From: Siphonodentalium dalli | Taxonomy: Eukaryota; Mollusca; Scaphopoda; Gadilida; Siphonodentaliidae | Assembly (NCBI GenBank): GCA_032622095.1 | Contig: CP136063.1 | Span: 39,034,106-39,098,105 of the forward strand | Length of the DNA: 64,000 nt | Direction of reading: 5' to 3' | Part shown: positions 47,989 to 59,424 of the stretch, piece by piece | Numbering within the stretch: position 1 is the first letter of the stretch | Layout: each line of letters opens with the position of its first letter | Program-made: the position numbers and the translations under genes | The notes under the pieces: model-generated | The model's database searches: none | Told to the model about the DNA's origin: nothing | The model's input: the letters and a program-made list of their open reading frames with translations, nothing else

Positions 47989-50609
47989 TTAATCCAGCTT
48001 GTCCAAATAGCTCAGCCACAACCGATGTGTTAGGTAGGCTTGCCTGCTTCTGTCGAACTCATCTAAAAGATTGGCAACTGCTTGTATTTTCTGTTCCATT
48101 TCCGAAACAACAATTTTTGTCATATTATTATGCAGCACATTTCCGCCCAACTCATTGATTAAATCGGCGACCTCGCACAATATGCCGAACTCCATTTCTT
48201 GACTCAAGTACCATTCCTCAAATGCATTCCATCGCAGTTTCATCATTGCTTCATATACCCTCATATGGGCGTTTAATGACTGGTATTAACCTTTGCCGGA
48301 TATAACTTTGTTTGCTGTGCCTTCTAGTAGAAGCTTACCAGCTACAAACAGATCATTTAGACCAGAACCACACATGATCTTTCCAATAGCCCCAAAATAG
48401 TTCATAAGCAAATGAAATCCACCAAGTCGAAGAATCAGTTTGCTAAATCATTGGGGTTCTTGTCGGCGTATAGTGTAGCTGATTTCATATACGGCTTCAT
48501 CTTGGGTAACAACGGTGTGCTCCATCTGCAAATTACGACTTGCTTTCATACAGATCTGCAATGCTTCTCGTACCACTTGAGGATCGGTTGGTGGTTTGCG
48601 TATGAATGGACAATACCCAATAGCTGTAACAGGACCATTTTTTGCGGAAATAGCTGCATTGAACACCTTCCATCCTGGGCAATCTACCTCAACTTCAAGA
48701 AGTTTGGTCGGACAAAGGCGCAACATGTTCCAACACAAATTGAGGTTGGGCATAACTGGTTGTTGTCTTTTGAGAAGCCAGTTGACATCTAGCTTTCTTT
48801 CAGAAACGCACAAGCACCGTTTGAGCTTGTGTGGCTTGTGTGCGACTTTGTCAGCGTTGTCATCTATTCGACTTTCGAGACTTGTTCTCCTAGTTATTTT
48901 TGATGGTACTGTGCCTATACTGCCGCCATGTAACTGTGTTTGATCAGCTGGCTGATACATTACCATACTAGTCACGTGCATGCTAGAACCATCCAGAGTA
49001 CACTCGGAAAAGGCAAGATTGTCAATGGCGAACTCGGTAAATTTACAGGGAACAATGTTCGAAGGAAGCGGTGTATTTCCGTCAGCAGTTTCATCTAGTA
49101 TCTTGTATGCTACGGATGTTAAAATTCGTTGTAGATCAGCATAACTGACGCATAGCCCCAGTCTGTTAAGAATGGTGATGATATCACGGCTTCTAGTTTT
49201 GTGGTATACGTAAACTGCAAGTCCCACATGTTGTGGTGTTCGGGTACCAATAGCAGTGTAAGTAACATCCTGGGCAAGATTGATGACCCTTTCCCTTATG
49301 CTAGGCTGAGACCGGACATTTTGGGAGGGACTTTCAGCTATAATAACTCTGCCATCTTCACCAATGTTGTCAAAGCTTGCGTCAGAACTTAACAAGAATG
49401 CAAAGAAGTTATATGGACTGACTGGAACTGTCGTCAAGGCTTGCTCATATGTGACGTCCCATGTTTCTTCATTCTCATCTTTTGGGCGACTCTGTATGTC
49501 TCTAAATTCAGATTTGATAACTTGAGCAACCCGAAACATCATTTTAATCTAAGTTTCGTCACAATGAATATCTACATCATCATTGATGACGTCGAGATTC
49601 TCCACAGGAACATAACTTTCATCAATATCCTTTTTGAGACGTGTCCAGGCCTTCACAAGATCCCCTGCGGATAGACTCGCTGAGCACACCAATTCGGGAT
49701 TTCTACTGCCTTGGGGAATAAACACAATATTTGATCCAAAGTGGTTTACAAGTCTTTTTTGACACTTGATGTCCGATAGTTTTCAACACCTTTTGCATCT
49801 AATCCAGCATCAGCAAGGTGTAATCGATACATGTCTAGCAACTTAGACGTAGTAAAGAGTTTGCCTTTGTTCAAAAGCATCGCAATTTCACTAACGAGTA
49901 AATTGAAGGCGACAGCATACGGATCACGATGGTCAGGCACATGTAGGTCCATGCTTTCTTTTCTTTTCCGAAATTTGTCATAACATAATTTATTATATTT
50001 AATTCCAGCTGCTACCATATCAATCGGTGCATTACCAACGCCTTGTATGCGTAAAATAACTGATGAGTCTTGTAGCTGAACAGCTTTGTCATATAACAAT
50101 GTTTGTATGGAATCTGTTTCAACATTGCGGAGTTTCTCATGTCTGTGTTTTCCATCCAGGCGTTCTTCGCCGCATATAACACAGACAATCATATAGTCAA
50201 CTTTAGCAATGCACCATTGTGATAATCTGGAGGAGAGCAAATTGGAATCGTGATCAGGTTCATCAGGATTATGCGCTCTTCGCGTCCACTTTCCGCGACA
50301 AGAACGATGCCATTGTGGTTTATTAGCGAAAAAGTTATCTTTATTGGCAATATCAATTTTTAGTCGAACAGCTATCTGGTCATGTCTCTCTTCGGTAGCA
50401 TCCTGGATTGATTTAAAACTGTCTTCTTTAACGTTATGCGTTGTTTCGTCTGTTTCCTCTTGACAGATTATACAAAATGTGTTGTTTGTACTACGTCGAA
50501 TTTTTTTCTTCAAAGGGCTTGGGAACAATGAAAAATGATCTGCCATGTCGGCTATCTTATCAGCAATACACAAATAATGTTCTGATTTTTGTTTGCAATA
50601 TACACACAA
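47989..50609 (-). pseudogene. frameshifted pseudogene of a multi-copy Cys-rich invertebrate family
   Basis: Three frames read as one broken protein on the minus strand. Part 1 (50,609-49,746, 287 aa) has zinc-finger-like CysCys/His clusters: FCIICQEET, WHRSCRGKW, VCVICGEERLDGKHRHEKLR and KLCYDKF. The reading then continues in another frame through about 49,550, to a stop. Part 2 (49,542-48,448, 364 aa) contains TPQHVGLAVYVYHKTRSRD, NRLGLCVSYADLQRIL, FAIDNLAF and GSSMHVTSMVMYQ. Part 3 (after a stop at 48,448, down to 47,989) contains FGAIGKIMCGSGLNDLFVAG and ends in a 91-codon frame. At least one frameshift and two in-frame stops break it. I recognise this as a recurrent multi-copy invertebrate family, but I do not know a function. 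It may be transposon-linked. Confidence 0.75.
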
Positions 50610-51140
50610 CAGTAGACACAGATTTAGAAAGTTATTGAAATGAATGATTGAAATTTATTGGGGTGATAATCGCTCATTTAAAAAAAATATATTTCGCACA
50701 AAAGTGGTTCAAATTTGTAGTCACATTAAAAGACGATGTATTTATAATCAGTTTAAAACACCTCAGGTTACAATCCCGCCGAGTTCCGTAAAATTGCAGT
50801 CAAAATTTCATCAACCAATCTTTTTCGAATTTCGGCGGCCATCTTGGATTTTGGTCAAAATGAAGGCCTTCGCAGGGTAAAATTTTGGTCCAGCGTCGCG
50901 ATTCATAATCTAGGATGATATGGTCATCTCAAAATGGCAAGAAACTAAAGGGGCCAGGTGGTGTAAGCGAAACTTGGATTTTGAGCACTTAGCGGGATTT
51001 GGATCCTGGACTAAAAAAATTAAGAAAGAGAGGTTCAAAAATCTATTCCATCTAGTCGTCCTATACTGCTAAACAGCAAACTAATAAACTAATTTATGCA
51101 ATATATGTGTAGGATTGTAATTACAATATGTTAAAGTGTT
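50610..51140. other. no gene recognised
   Basis: Contains a GGCGGCCATCTTGGATTTTG word like those in the first kilobase of the window (near 50,835), so probably dispersed-repeat DNA. Short ORFs have no family resemblance. Confidence 0.4.
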
Positions 51141-51149
51141 AAAGTGGTT

Positions 51150-51845
51150 CTAAAGTTGCTGACCAATTGGTGCAAACAATGCTGATGTAGCACCATACAT
51201 ATCCATGATTATGAAGTTACAACAAACCAATCGGAGCATCGGAACGCTTATTAACCCAGAAGCTTTATATATGTTTCCGCATATAGGACAGACATTTAAC
51301 ATTTCGCAGGAAGAGAACACGTTTGATATTGCTAACCAATTGGTGCAAACGAGGCTGATATAGCATCATGCACATCCGTGAATACAGCAATAACAAACCA
51401 ATGGTAGCATCGGAACGCTTACTAACCCAGATGCTCTATATATGTATCCGCATAGAGGGCACACATTTAGAATTTCGCAGGAAGAGAACACTTCTGATGT
51501 TGCGAACCAATGGGTGTCGAAGAAGCCGAGGTAACGCCCCGCAGATCCGTGTTTACAGTAACAGCAAACCAATCGTAGCATCGGAACGCTTATGAACCCA
51601 TGCAGAAGCATTATATATGTATCCGCATACAGGGCACACATTTAGAATTTCGCAGGAAGAGACCACTTCTGACGTTGCGAACCAATGGTGTAGAAGACGC
51701 TGAGGTAACGCTCCGCAGATCCGTGTTTACAGTATACAGCAAACCAATCGTAGCATTGGAACGATAATAAACCCAGAACCGCCACATCGCGGTATCCGCA
51801 TACTTTCACGTATTTAGAATTTTGCAGGAAGAGAACACTCCAATA
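51150..51845 (-). repeat. ~172-bp tandem repeat, four copies
   Basis: TTTCGCAGGAAGAGAACAC or a close variant recurs at about 51,302, 51,473, 51,647 and 51,820 (spacings 171-174). Each is followed by TTGCGAACCAATGG-like and AACCAATCGTAGCATCGGAA-like segments. The minus strand stays open in part and gives peptides with repeated VCPLCGYIY and VSVPML segments. The repeats are diverged and contain frame changes, so I treat this as non-coding. Confidence 0.85.
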
Positions 51846-52440
51846 TATAGAGATGCAATACATTTGATTCGGGGTTCACGCCCAATCTTTCTGATTCTAA
51901 ACAAATTCCCGCCAACAAGAATTGAGGCTAGTGATGCGGACTGGAACGCGAAAAAAGGTCCGGTACCGGTCCTCGGCTATTCGTTATTATTTTGTTGTTT
52001 CTGTTTTGTAACGATGCAATTATAAAATATGATAGTCTGATTAATATGTCTATACAAAAGTGACCCAACATTGTCGGTGACAGTGTCGAATGCGTTAATC
52101 ATTTCCAGTCTGAATAAAATTAGACCGTGTTTCATTCAAATCAACGGTTATCCATCTTCATCCGCAATTTGGTCCGCGACCGACTTCTCGTCGACTTTTA
52201 CTGGGTCACTAAAAAAAAAAGTATCGGTGGTGAAAGATAATAGATTTCAATTTCGATATCTGATCACTATGAGCTTTGATGGGTGGGTTCCTCGACTCGA
52301 ATCAAATATTTTCACCCCCGAAGCCAAGTGTGACCTTGGATTACTTACCTACCGATAAGAATAAACGCTGAGCAATTGAAGATAAGATGCTAGTGAACGA
52401 TACGTTGCTTGACGAATGAATAGCTTCCTGCAAATTCAAC
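51846..52440. other. no gene recognised
   Basis: ORFs at 51,822-52,025 and 52,071-52,358 have no family resemblance. No obvious repeat. Confidence 0.35.
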
Positions 52441-52454
52441 TAATAACAACTATA

Positions 52455-52578
52455 CGAATTATAGACACGACACGAATTATAGACACGATACGTATTATAG
52501 ACGACACGAATTATAGACACGACACGAATTATAGACACGACACGAATTATAGACACGACACGAATTATAGACACGAAT
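52455..52578 (+). repeat. 18-bp minisatellite, about seven units
   Basis: The unit GAATTATAGACACGACAC is repeated with small changes, including a short unit at about 52,494-52,506. Because 18 is a multiple of three, it produces a repetitive peptide (DTNYRHDTNYRH) in the ORF at 52,416-52,649; there is no evidence that it is coding. Confidence 0.92.
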
Positions 52579-53394
52579 GTTATAAGCTAGGTCAACGTCA
52601 TTTGCTTCAAATAAATTGTATATATTGTTATCATTATATAATCACATAAAGACCTGTAATCCTATAAACATGTAATACACAAATGAAACTAACTTTTGCA
52701 ATTTTCATGTATACTCGCATATGTATTGATCATCAACTTTTTCAAAAGCTAATATAATCGAATACTAATCTACTTTTCTTAATTTGGGTGGGAATGTGGG
52801 TCAATCGTGCATCTTAGAAGCTGAGTGTTGAATGGGCGCTGAAACTTCGTGCGCGTTCAAGCTCGCTTTAGAACAATCGAGAAACCCGTGCCGAATCTAG
52901 TCAATATCAACAAACGCTTATCACGCTTATCACCGCTGTCTCCAATCACCCAGATATGCCCCAACGATTTAATCCACGTCGATATAATATTTTCCATTAA
53001 CACACTCATCTCCAAATAATTCTTCGTTGAACTTCAATAAATATTATTTATTCATACAAGCCACACTCGCGCCATTTGACTGCAGTTATAAAAAAACTAC
53101 ACGTTATAAAGTCGCGTATCTTAACTTACCAAACGTCGTGTGATCAAAATCAAAACTAGTGCGTTTATTCATAATTTGAGAATGATGAGACAGAACAATT
53201 ATACATAATAGACTTGTATTTGCAAATATATTTAAAAAATAGTATTTGATCCTTTAGAACCTATATGGATATTACATCACGTGCCAGATAAGGGTCATTA
53301 CAACTTCGAGTAAATGTCGAGCGCGCATTCTAAATAAGGAGATGGCGCAACATGAACGCGTTACAACTCATTAATAGTTATTATTATCTATCAC
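52579..53394. other. AT-rich non-coding DNA
   Basis: No ORF of interest, no domain and no strong repeat seen. ACATGTAATACACAAATG and similar AT-rich words only. Confidence 0.4.
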
Positions 53395-53985
53395 TTAAAG
53401 GGGTACTGTACGCCAAATGTTGTTGTTGGTTTCTATAGTTTCCGAGTCGGAGAATAAGGTAACAATTTTTCCATTATTTGAAAGTCTGTTGAGTACGAAG
53501 TCATGTTACGGATGACAAATTTACCGGAATGCAAAAATACAAATTGTCGTTGTCGAGTAATTTTTGTAAAGTTTTCAACCAAATGAATCAAATAAAAGTT
53601 ATATTATATGCATACTAGTCCCATATAGTCATTTAAGTTATTGTATCGTCGCTAGTCAGTGAGTGGCTTGAGTGTTCTCCCCGTATCATCATAATATTTT
53701 AAGCGATCGTGTGTGCGATCGGTTTAACAATCCAGTATCCCTCAATTACTGTTTTTGATTACGGTAATTCGTAATTTAATTGACGCCATTTTATGGCTCC
53801 AGTCATAAATTCAATTTATATCAAATTATTAACTTTTAAATTATTAAATTTTAAGATAGCCTATTAACCTGAGCGTTTACAGAATACATCTTCGACTCAA
53901 ATTACCTATGTTTCTATACATTATCGATATTAGAACGTTGTTGTCACCTGAAATTTAATGAAAATGGCGTACAGTACCCCTTTAA
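53395..53985. mobile_element. 583-bp MITE with TTAA target duplication, Kolobok-like ends
   Basis: TTAA at 53,395-53,398 and again at 53,982-53,985 brackets an element whose ends are a perfect 17-bp inverted repeat, AGGGGTACTGTACGCCA. TTAA duplications are made by piggyBac and Kolobok transposases. A purine-rich AGGG start fits Kolobok better than the CCC start common in piggyBac, so I call it Kolobok-like by inference. There is no transposase ORF. The sequence to its right (CTAACACCATTTCCGATTGG) is the start of another repeat, which in its other copies is preceded by the same TTAA. Confidence 0.85.
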
Positions 53986-54507
53986 CTAACACCATTTCCG
54001 ATTGGGCAAAAGCCGCCACGTGCTAGTCCCGGAAAAAGTCAGATTGGAATCCCGACTGTACAATATCACTTTTCATTGGGACTCCGTGACGTCACGAATT
54101 AACTCTATTGCGAAATGAATCGGTGAAATAGTGATGCGCGTTCAACACTGGTGGATTTTAGCAGACGTTTCACTTCCGCGTTGAATTTTTTTCTCACTTC
54201 CGTGTTTACTTTTCCAAACCATGCTTTCTGATGATCAAAATACAGGCTTATATAGAGAATTAAGTGCGACAAATACCTAAAATAACCACAAAAGTGTTAT
54301 TCCCAAAATTTGGATAAACATACAGATGGATAATAAAATTGTCATTACACAATGTTGTGTACAGTATGAGTTGTTCTTATACTCGTCCAGGTTGTGGTGA
54401 CAAGTCATATTTGACTCGACACTGTGTGTCGAGTCAAATATGACTTTTCACCACAACCTGGACTCGTACAAGAAAAACACATACTGTTCACAACATTGTA
54501 TAATAAC
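53986..54507. repeat. palindrome-ended repeat family, copy 1
   Basis: Starts CTAACACCATTTCCGATTGG, contains CCGTGACGTCACGAA, GCAGACGTTTCACTTCCG and AAATTTGGATAAACATACAG, and ends in a 167-bp palindrome at 54,341-54,507. The palindrome arms carry GTCCAGGTTGTGGTGA and meet at GACTCGACAC-TG-TGTGTCGAGTC. Other members are at 54,529-54,900 (truncated), in both 1,210-bp copies, and at 57,305-57,795. Non-coding. Confidence 0.8.
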
Positions 54508-54600
54508 TTTATATTATTATCCACCCCTTAACTAACACCATTTCCGATTGGACAAAAGCCGCCACGTGATAGTCTTGGAAAAAGTCATATTGGACTCCCG

Positions 54601-55810
54601 AAAGTCATATTGAACTGCCGACTGTACAATATCACTTTTTTATTGGGACTAAGTGACGGCACGATTGCGAAATGAATTGGTGAAATTGTGATGCGCGCGC
54701 AACACTGATGGATTTTAACAGACGTTTCACTTCTGCATTGAGTTGTTACTCACTTCCGTGTTTACTTTTCCAAATCATGTTTTCTGATGATCAATATACT
54801 ATAAAGTTATTATACAACCTGGACGAGTACAAGAAACACTCATACTGTACACAACATTGTATAATGGCATTTCTATTATTCATCTGTATGTTTATCCAAA
54901 CTTTGGGAATAAAACTTTAGTGGTTATTTTTGATATTTTTCGGCATTTAATTTTCAATAAAAGCCTATTTATGATCACCAGAAAGCATGATTTGGAACAG
55001 TAAACACGAAAATTAAAAAAGGTTCGCTATCCCGAAAGTCCAATATATTCCGAAGGTTCTCTATTCCGAAGGTTCTCTATTCCGAAGGTTTCTGTTATTT
55101 TAAGGTTAATTCTATATTCTAAAGTATTGAGAGGGTTCATTATCACGATGATTCTTTTTATGAAGGAAATAAATTAAATCATTAAATGTGATTTTGTTTT
55201 GTTTTCGCGGGTTTTCTTGATATTTAATGTCATTACGTGGGCCCAAACCTTTGAATTTTTGGCATATAATATGAATGTTGCGGTATATATGGACCCTCCT
55301 GCATTGGACATGACACAGGTACAGTTGACTGAAGTTTTGTTCTGCGCGGGCTCCAATTTGGGGTTCAATATTTTAAGGGCCATTTTTAGAAATGTATGGG
55401 CACATTTTGGGTTTCGTGGGGTGTGTATTCGCTGGATGTCTTATAGTTGCAGTATGTAACCATTATGACCGCGTTAATTGCTTTCAACGTTTAGGTATGA
55501 ACAATGGCTGGGCCATGCACTCTTGGCGGGAACACAATACCTCCGATTTTTGATCCGCATTTAGAAGCTTTCTGGTGTGGTAAATGAGAACCTGCAGTAA
55601 TAAGCCGTAGTTTTTTGTAATAATTTGAAGGATTAGTTGTTTTAAATTCTGAGGCGGTGAATTCATGTAACGAATATATTTTATATTATAATTTATATTT
55701 GTGGCTAATGATATGATCTTGGTGGTGTTACCATTTCTGACTATGGCTTTCTTGTTATACAATGTTGTGTGCAGTACGAGTTTTTCTTGTTTTCGTCCAG
55801 GTTGTGGTGA
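54601..55810 (+). repeat. 1,210-bp tandem duplication, copy 1
   Basis: Repeats at a fixed 1,210-bp offset; all short ORFs in it recur with identical peptides (54,708/55,918, 55,199/56,409, 55,174/56,384). It starts at AAAGTCATATTGAACTGCCG and includes a triple ATTCCGAAGGTTCTCT microrepeat near 55,055-55,100. I found no substitutions in the lines compared. None of its ORFs (70, 69, 86 and 92-121 aa) resembles a family. Confidence 0.95.
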
Positions 55811-57020
55811 AAAGTCATATTGAACTGCCGACTGTACAATATCACTTTTTTATTGGGACTAAGTGACGGCACGATTGCGAAATGAATTGGTGAAATTGTG
55901 ATGCGCGCGCAACACTGATGGATTTTAACAGACGTTTCACTTCTGCATTGAGTTGTTACTCACTTCCGTGTTTACTTTTCCAAATCATGTTTTCTGATGA
56001 TCAATATACTATAAAGTTATTATACAACCTGGACGAGTACAAGAAACACTCATACTGTACACAACATTGTATAATGGCATTTCTATTATTCATCTGTATG
56101 TTTATCCAAACTTTGGGAATAAAACTTTAGTGGTTATTTTTGATATTTTTCGGCATTTAATTTTCAATAAAAGCCTATTTATGATCACCAGAAAGCATGA
56201 TTTGGAACAGTAAACACGAAAATTAAAAAAGGTTCGCTATCCCGAAAGTCCAATATATTCCGAAGGTTCTCTATTCCGAAGGTTCTCTATTCCGAAGGTT
56301 TCTGTTATTTTAAGGTTAATTCTATATTCTAAAGTATTGAGAGGGTTCATTATCACGATGATTCTTTTTATGAAGGAAATAAATTAAATCATTAAATGTG
56401 ATTTTGTTTTGTTTTCGCGGGTTTTCTTGATATTTAATGTCATTACGTGGGCCCAAACCTTTGAATTTTTGGCATATAATATGAATGTTGCGGTATATAT
56501 GGACCCTCCTGCATTGGACATGACACAGGTACAGTTGACTGAAGTTTTGTTCTGCGCGGGCTCCAATTTGGGGTTCAATATTTTAAGGGCCATTTTTAGA
56601 AATGTATGGGCACATTTTGGGTTTCGTGGGGTGTGTATTCGCTGGATGTCTTATAGTTGCAGTATGTAACCATTATGACCGCGTTAATTGCTTTCAACGT
56701 TTAGGTATGAACAATGGCTGGGCCATGCACTCTTGGCGGGAACACAATACCTCCGATTTTTGATCCGCATTTAGAAGCTTTCTGGTGTGGTAAATGAGAA
56801 CCTGCAGTAATAAGCCGTAGTTTTTTGTAATAATTTGAAGGATTAGTTGTTTTAAATTCTGAGGCGGTGAATTCATGTAACGAATATATTTTATATTATA
56901 ATTTATATTTGTGGCTAATGATATGATCTTGGTGGTGTTACCATTTCTGACTATGGCTTTCTTGTTATACAATGTTGTGTGCAGTACGAGTTTTTCTTGT
57001 TTTCGTCCAGGTTGTGGTGA
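55811..57020 (+). repeat. 1,210-bp tandem duplication, copy 2
   Basis: Second direct copy. Copy 1 ends inside a palindrome arm (GGTTGTGGTGAAAAGTCATATTG) where copy 2 begins. After copy 2 the same arm continues into the complete palindrome at 56,963-57,127. The two breakpoints share AAAGTCATATTG, so the junction is at a 12-bp microhomology. Confidence 0.95.
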
Positions 57021-57127
57021 AAAGTCATATTGGACGAGACACTGGCGTGTCTCGTCCAATATGACTTTTCACCACAACCTGGACTCGTACAAGAAAAACA
57101 CATACTGTATACGGCATTGTGTAATAA
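56963..57127. repeat. 165-bp palindrome, family copy 2
   Basis: Arms of about 80 bp run from GTTATACAATGTTGTG to CATTGTGTAATAAC. The centre is TTGGACGAGACAC-TGG-CGTGTCTCGTCCAA. The centre sequence differs from the palindrome at 54,341, yet the two arms still match each other. Confidence 0.88.
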
Positions 57128-57304
57128 CTTTATATTATAGCGTGCGTGTCGCTATATTATCATTACAGTGTTCTTTATTATACACCATTATATGGCGAAA
57201 TTTGTATTCTACATGTATAGTGAAGTAAACCTTGAAATGAAAATTTTATGGAAATTAGTTAGAGAAAGAGTGACACCTGACTTAAAGGAGTCGATTACCC
57301 ATTC

Positions 57305-57795
57305 CTTAACTAACATTATTTCTGATTAGGCAAAAGCCGTCATATGATAATCCTAGAAAAAGTCATATTGGACTCCCGAAGGTCATATTGGACTCAATCG
57401 AATCGGATATGAATTTTGATCGGGACTCCGTGACGTCACGAAGTAACTCCATTGCCAAATTAATCGGTGAATTGTGAACCGCGCACAATACTCTGGTTGA
57501 TTTAGCAGACGTTTCACTTTTTCATGTCCGTGTTTATTGGTCCAAAATTTTGCTTTCTGATCAAATAGAGTCATTTATAGAGAATCAAGTGCCGACCAAT
57601 ACCAACAACAATCACAAAAGTTTTAGTCACAAAATTTGGATAAACATACAGATGGATAATAAACATGTTATTATACAATGCTATGTACGTTATTTGTGTT
57701 TTTCTTGAACTCGTCCAGGTTGTGGTGACAAGTCATATTTGACTCGACACCGTGTGTCTTGTCCAATATGACTTTTCACCACAATCTGGACTCGT
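57305..57795. repeat. palindrome-ended repeat family, copy 3
   Basis: Full-length diverged member: TTAACTAACATTATTTCTG, CCGTGACGTCACGAAG, GCAGACGTTTCACTT, AAATTTGGATAAACATACAG, then a palindrome at about 57,668-57,795. Its left arm reads TTTGACTCGACAC (as in copy 1) and its right arm GTGTCTTGTCCAA (as in copy 2), so the centre is mismatched. Confidence 0.82.
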
Positions 57796-58680
57796 ACTGA
57801 ATACATCCTGCTTGATCCCGGACATGCGTACACCAGAGAGGATCGGTGTTGTTTAACATGCACTAGGCGCTATCATGACGTTGGCAAATAAGTTAAATAA
57901 ATAACTTCACGACACCCCTCATTATTCGTACGATTTATGAGCTCCCGTAGATATAGTTATACTGGTATTGAAGCAATACATTTCAAAATATTATGCATAA
58001 AATACAGTCGAGGTTACACATGCGTGGGTAGTTGGGTGACCCGGGTATGGTTATATGTTTTCCTGTATTGGGAATTGAGTTCGGGAGGGGCGATAAATCC
58101 CATTCCCACCCATTCTTATCGGCTACAAAGCTGCAAAAACCGTCCATCGAACTGTTTATCTTAAGCAAATTGGTGACCGAATCAGTCAAACAGTTATATA
58201 TGTTTCAACTGTCATGTTTATGTCAATTGGGACGGGATTTACACTAAGCTAGAACAGATTGGTATATAACTAATTCTCTGAATGTTATACATGTCTTTGG
58301 GGATGTAATATGTCCATAGTTATCTGTCAGTATTTATTGATCCAACTTACTACGAAGGCCTAATGACGTTCAGGATGTCCTGTCATATTTAAAACCATAA
58401 AACATTCATATGTACGTATTGTATGCCAGACATATAATTAGATCGGACTCATATGCCATTAATAGGTTTTTATGTCCAGATGTCTACTTCCAAAAGAGGG
58501 AGTTTTAGCAAAAATTCAAATGACCGTCTGCTGTGAAGAGCGTCCATGCGTCCTTCACGGTACATAATACAGTTGATTCTAAATTACGAGCTTTTGTACT
58601 TGTTTTCAATGTAAACTTACGGTTTCTTTTGGGGGGGGGGGGTATTTTTGTGCCATGCAAATAGGTTAGATAGTTATATT
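57796..58680. other. no gene recognised
   Basis: Short overlapping ORFs (57,937-58,247) have no family resemblance. A G9-10 homopolymer lies near 58,630-58,642 just before the minisatellite. Confidence 0.4.
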
Positions 58681-59100
58681 TAACGATATATCTGTGAGGT
58701 CGGGGGAACATAATGATATATCTGTGAGGTCGGGGGAACATAATGATATATCTGTGAGGTCGGGGGAACATAATGATATATCTGTGAGGTCGGGGGAACA
58801 TAATGATATATCTGTGAGGTCGGGGGAACATAATGATATATCTGTGAGGTCGGGGGAACATAATGATATATCTGTGAGGTCGGGGGAACATAATGCTATA
58901 TCTGTGAGGTCGGGGGAACATAATGATATATCTGTGAGGTCGGGGGAACATAATGATATATCTGTGAGGTCGGGGGAACATAATGATATATCTGTGAGGT
59001 CGGGGGAACATAATGATATATCTGTGAGGTCGGGGGAACATAATGATATATCTGTGAGGTCGGGGGAACATAATGATATATCTGTGAGGTCGGGGGAATA
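58681..59100. repeat. 30-bp minisatellite, 14 units
   Basis: The unit ATGATATATCTGTGAGGTCG + GGGGAACATA is repeated fourteen times almost without change. The only differences are in the first unit (TAACGATA), the eighth (TAATGCTATA, 58,891) and the last (ends GGAATA). Since 30 is a multiple of three, both strands stay open in several frames (137, 165 and 222 aa). These are artefacts of the period. Confidence 0.98.
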
Positions 59101-59424
59101 TTTGTAGCGGCAAGGAAAATGATAAAACTCTGTTGAGTAGCGCGGTTTTGTTAACATCAACACTCAGTAACACATGGCAACATCACTGATTATAGACCAA
59201 AACAATTTTTTTGCCAAATCCGGACGTGCTAGATACTCAAGCAGTCGGTAATGTCCGACAAACCCCGGTGATTTCCGGGATCAATGTGTTCATAAACCTA
59301 TGAACGACATTGAAAGTGACGTCACGTTACGTTCATGGGTTTATGAACACATTGAATAAGGGGTTGTGTCTACCGTAACGCTATGGGGAAATCGGAAGAG
59401 ATATTAGGTGTATGTAAATATATA
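59071..59424 (+). repeat. ~350-bp repeat, copy 1 (last minisatellite unit plus flank)
   Basis: Homologous to 63,543-63,901 along its full length: GGAAAATGATAAAAC, CAAATCCGGACGT, TACTCAAGCAGTCGGTAATG, ACCGTAACGCTATGGGGAAA, GATATTAGGTGTATGTAAAT. Contains an inverted repeat, CAATGTGTTCATAAACCTAT (59,282) with its complement ending at 59,354, around a TGACGTCA site. Non-coding. Confidence 0.9.

Noticed and set aside
51366-51863. Minus-strand ORFs with VCPLCGYIY segments resembling zinc-binding knuckles
   Set aside because: The Cys pattern repeats with the 172-bp tandem unit, which is diverged and frame-broken. No conserved His or complete finger.
52416-52649. 77-aa ORF with DTNYRH repeats
   Set aside because: Product of an 18-bp minisatellite.
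54708-57228. Short ORFs (70, 86, 92-121 aa) in the 1,210-bp duplication
   Set aside because: Present twice only because the DNA is duplicated. No domain, and they run through the palindrome-ended repeat.
58505-59173. Repetitive ORFs of 137, 165 and 222 aa
   Set aside because: All come from a 30-bp minisatellite whose period is a multiple of three. Three frames on two strands are open at once.
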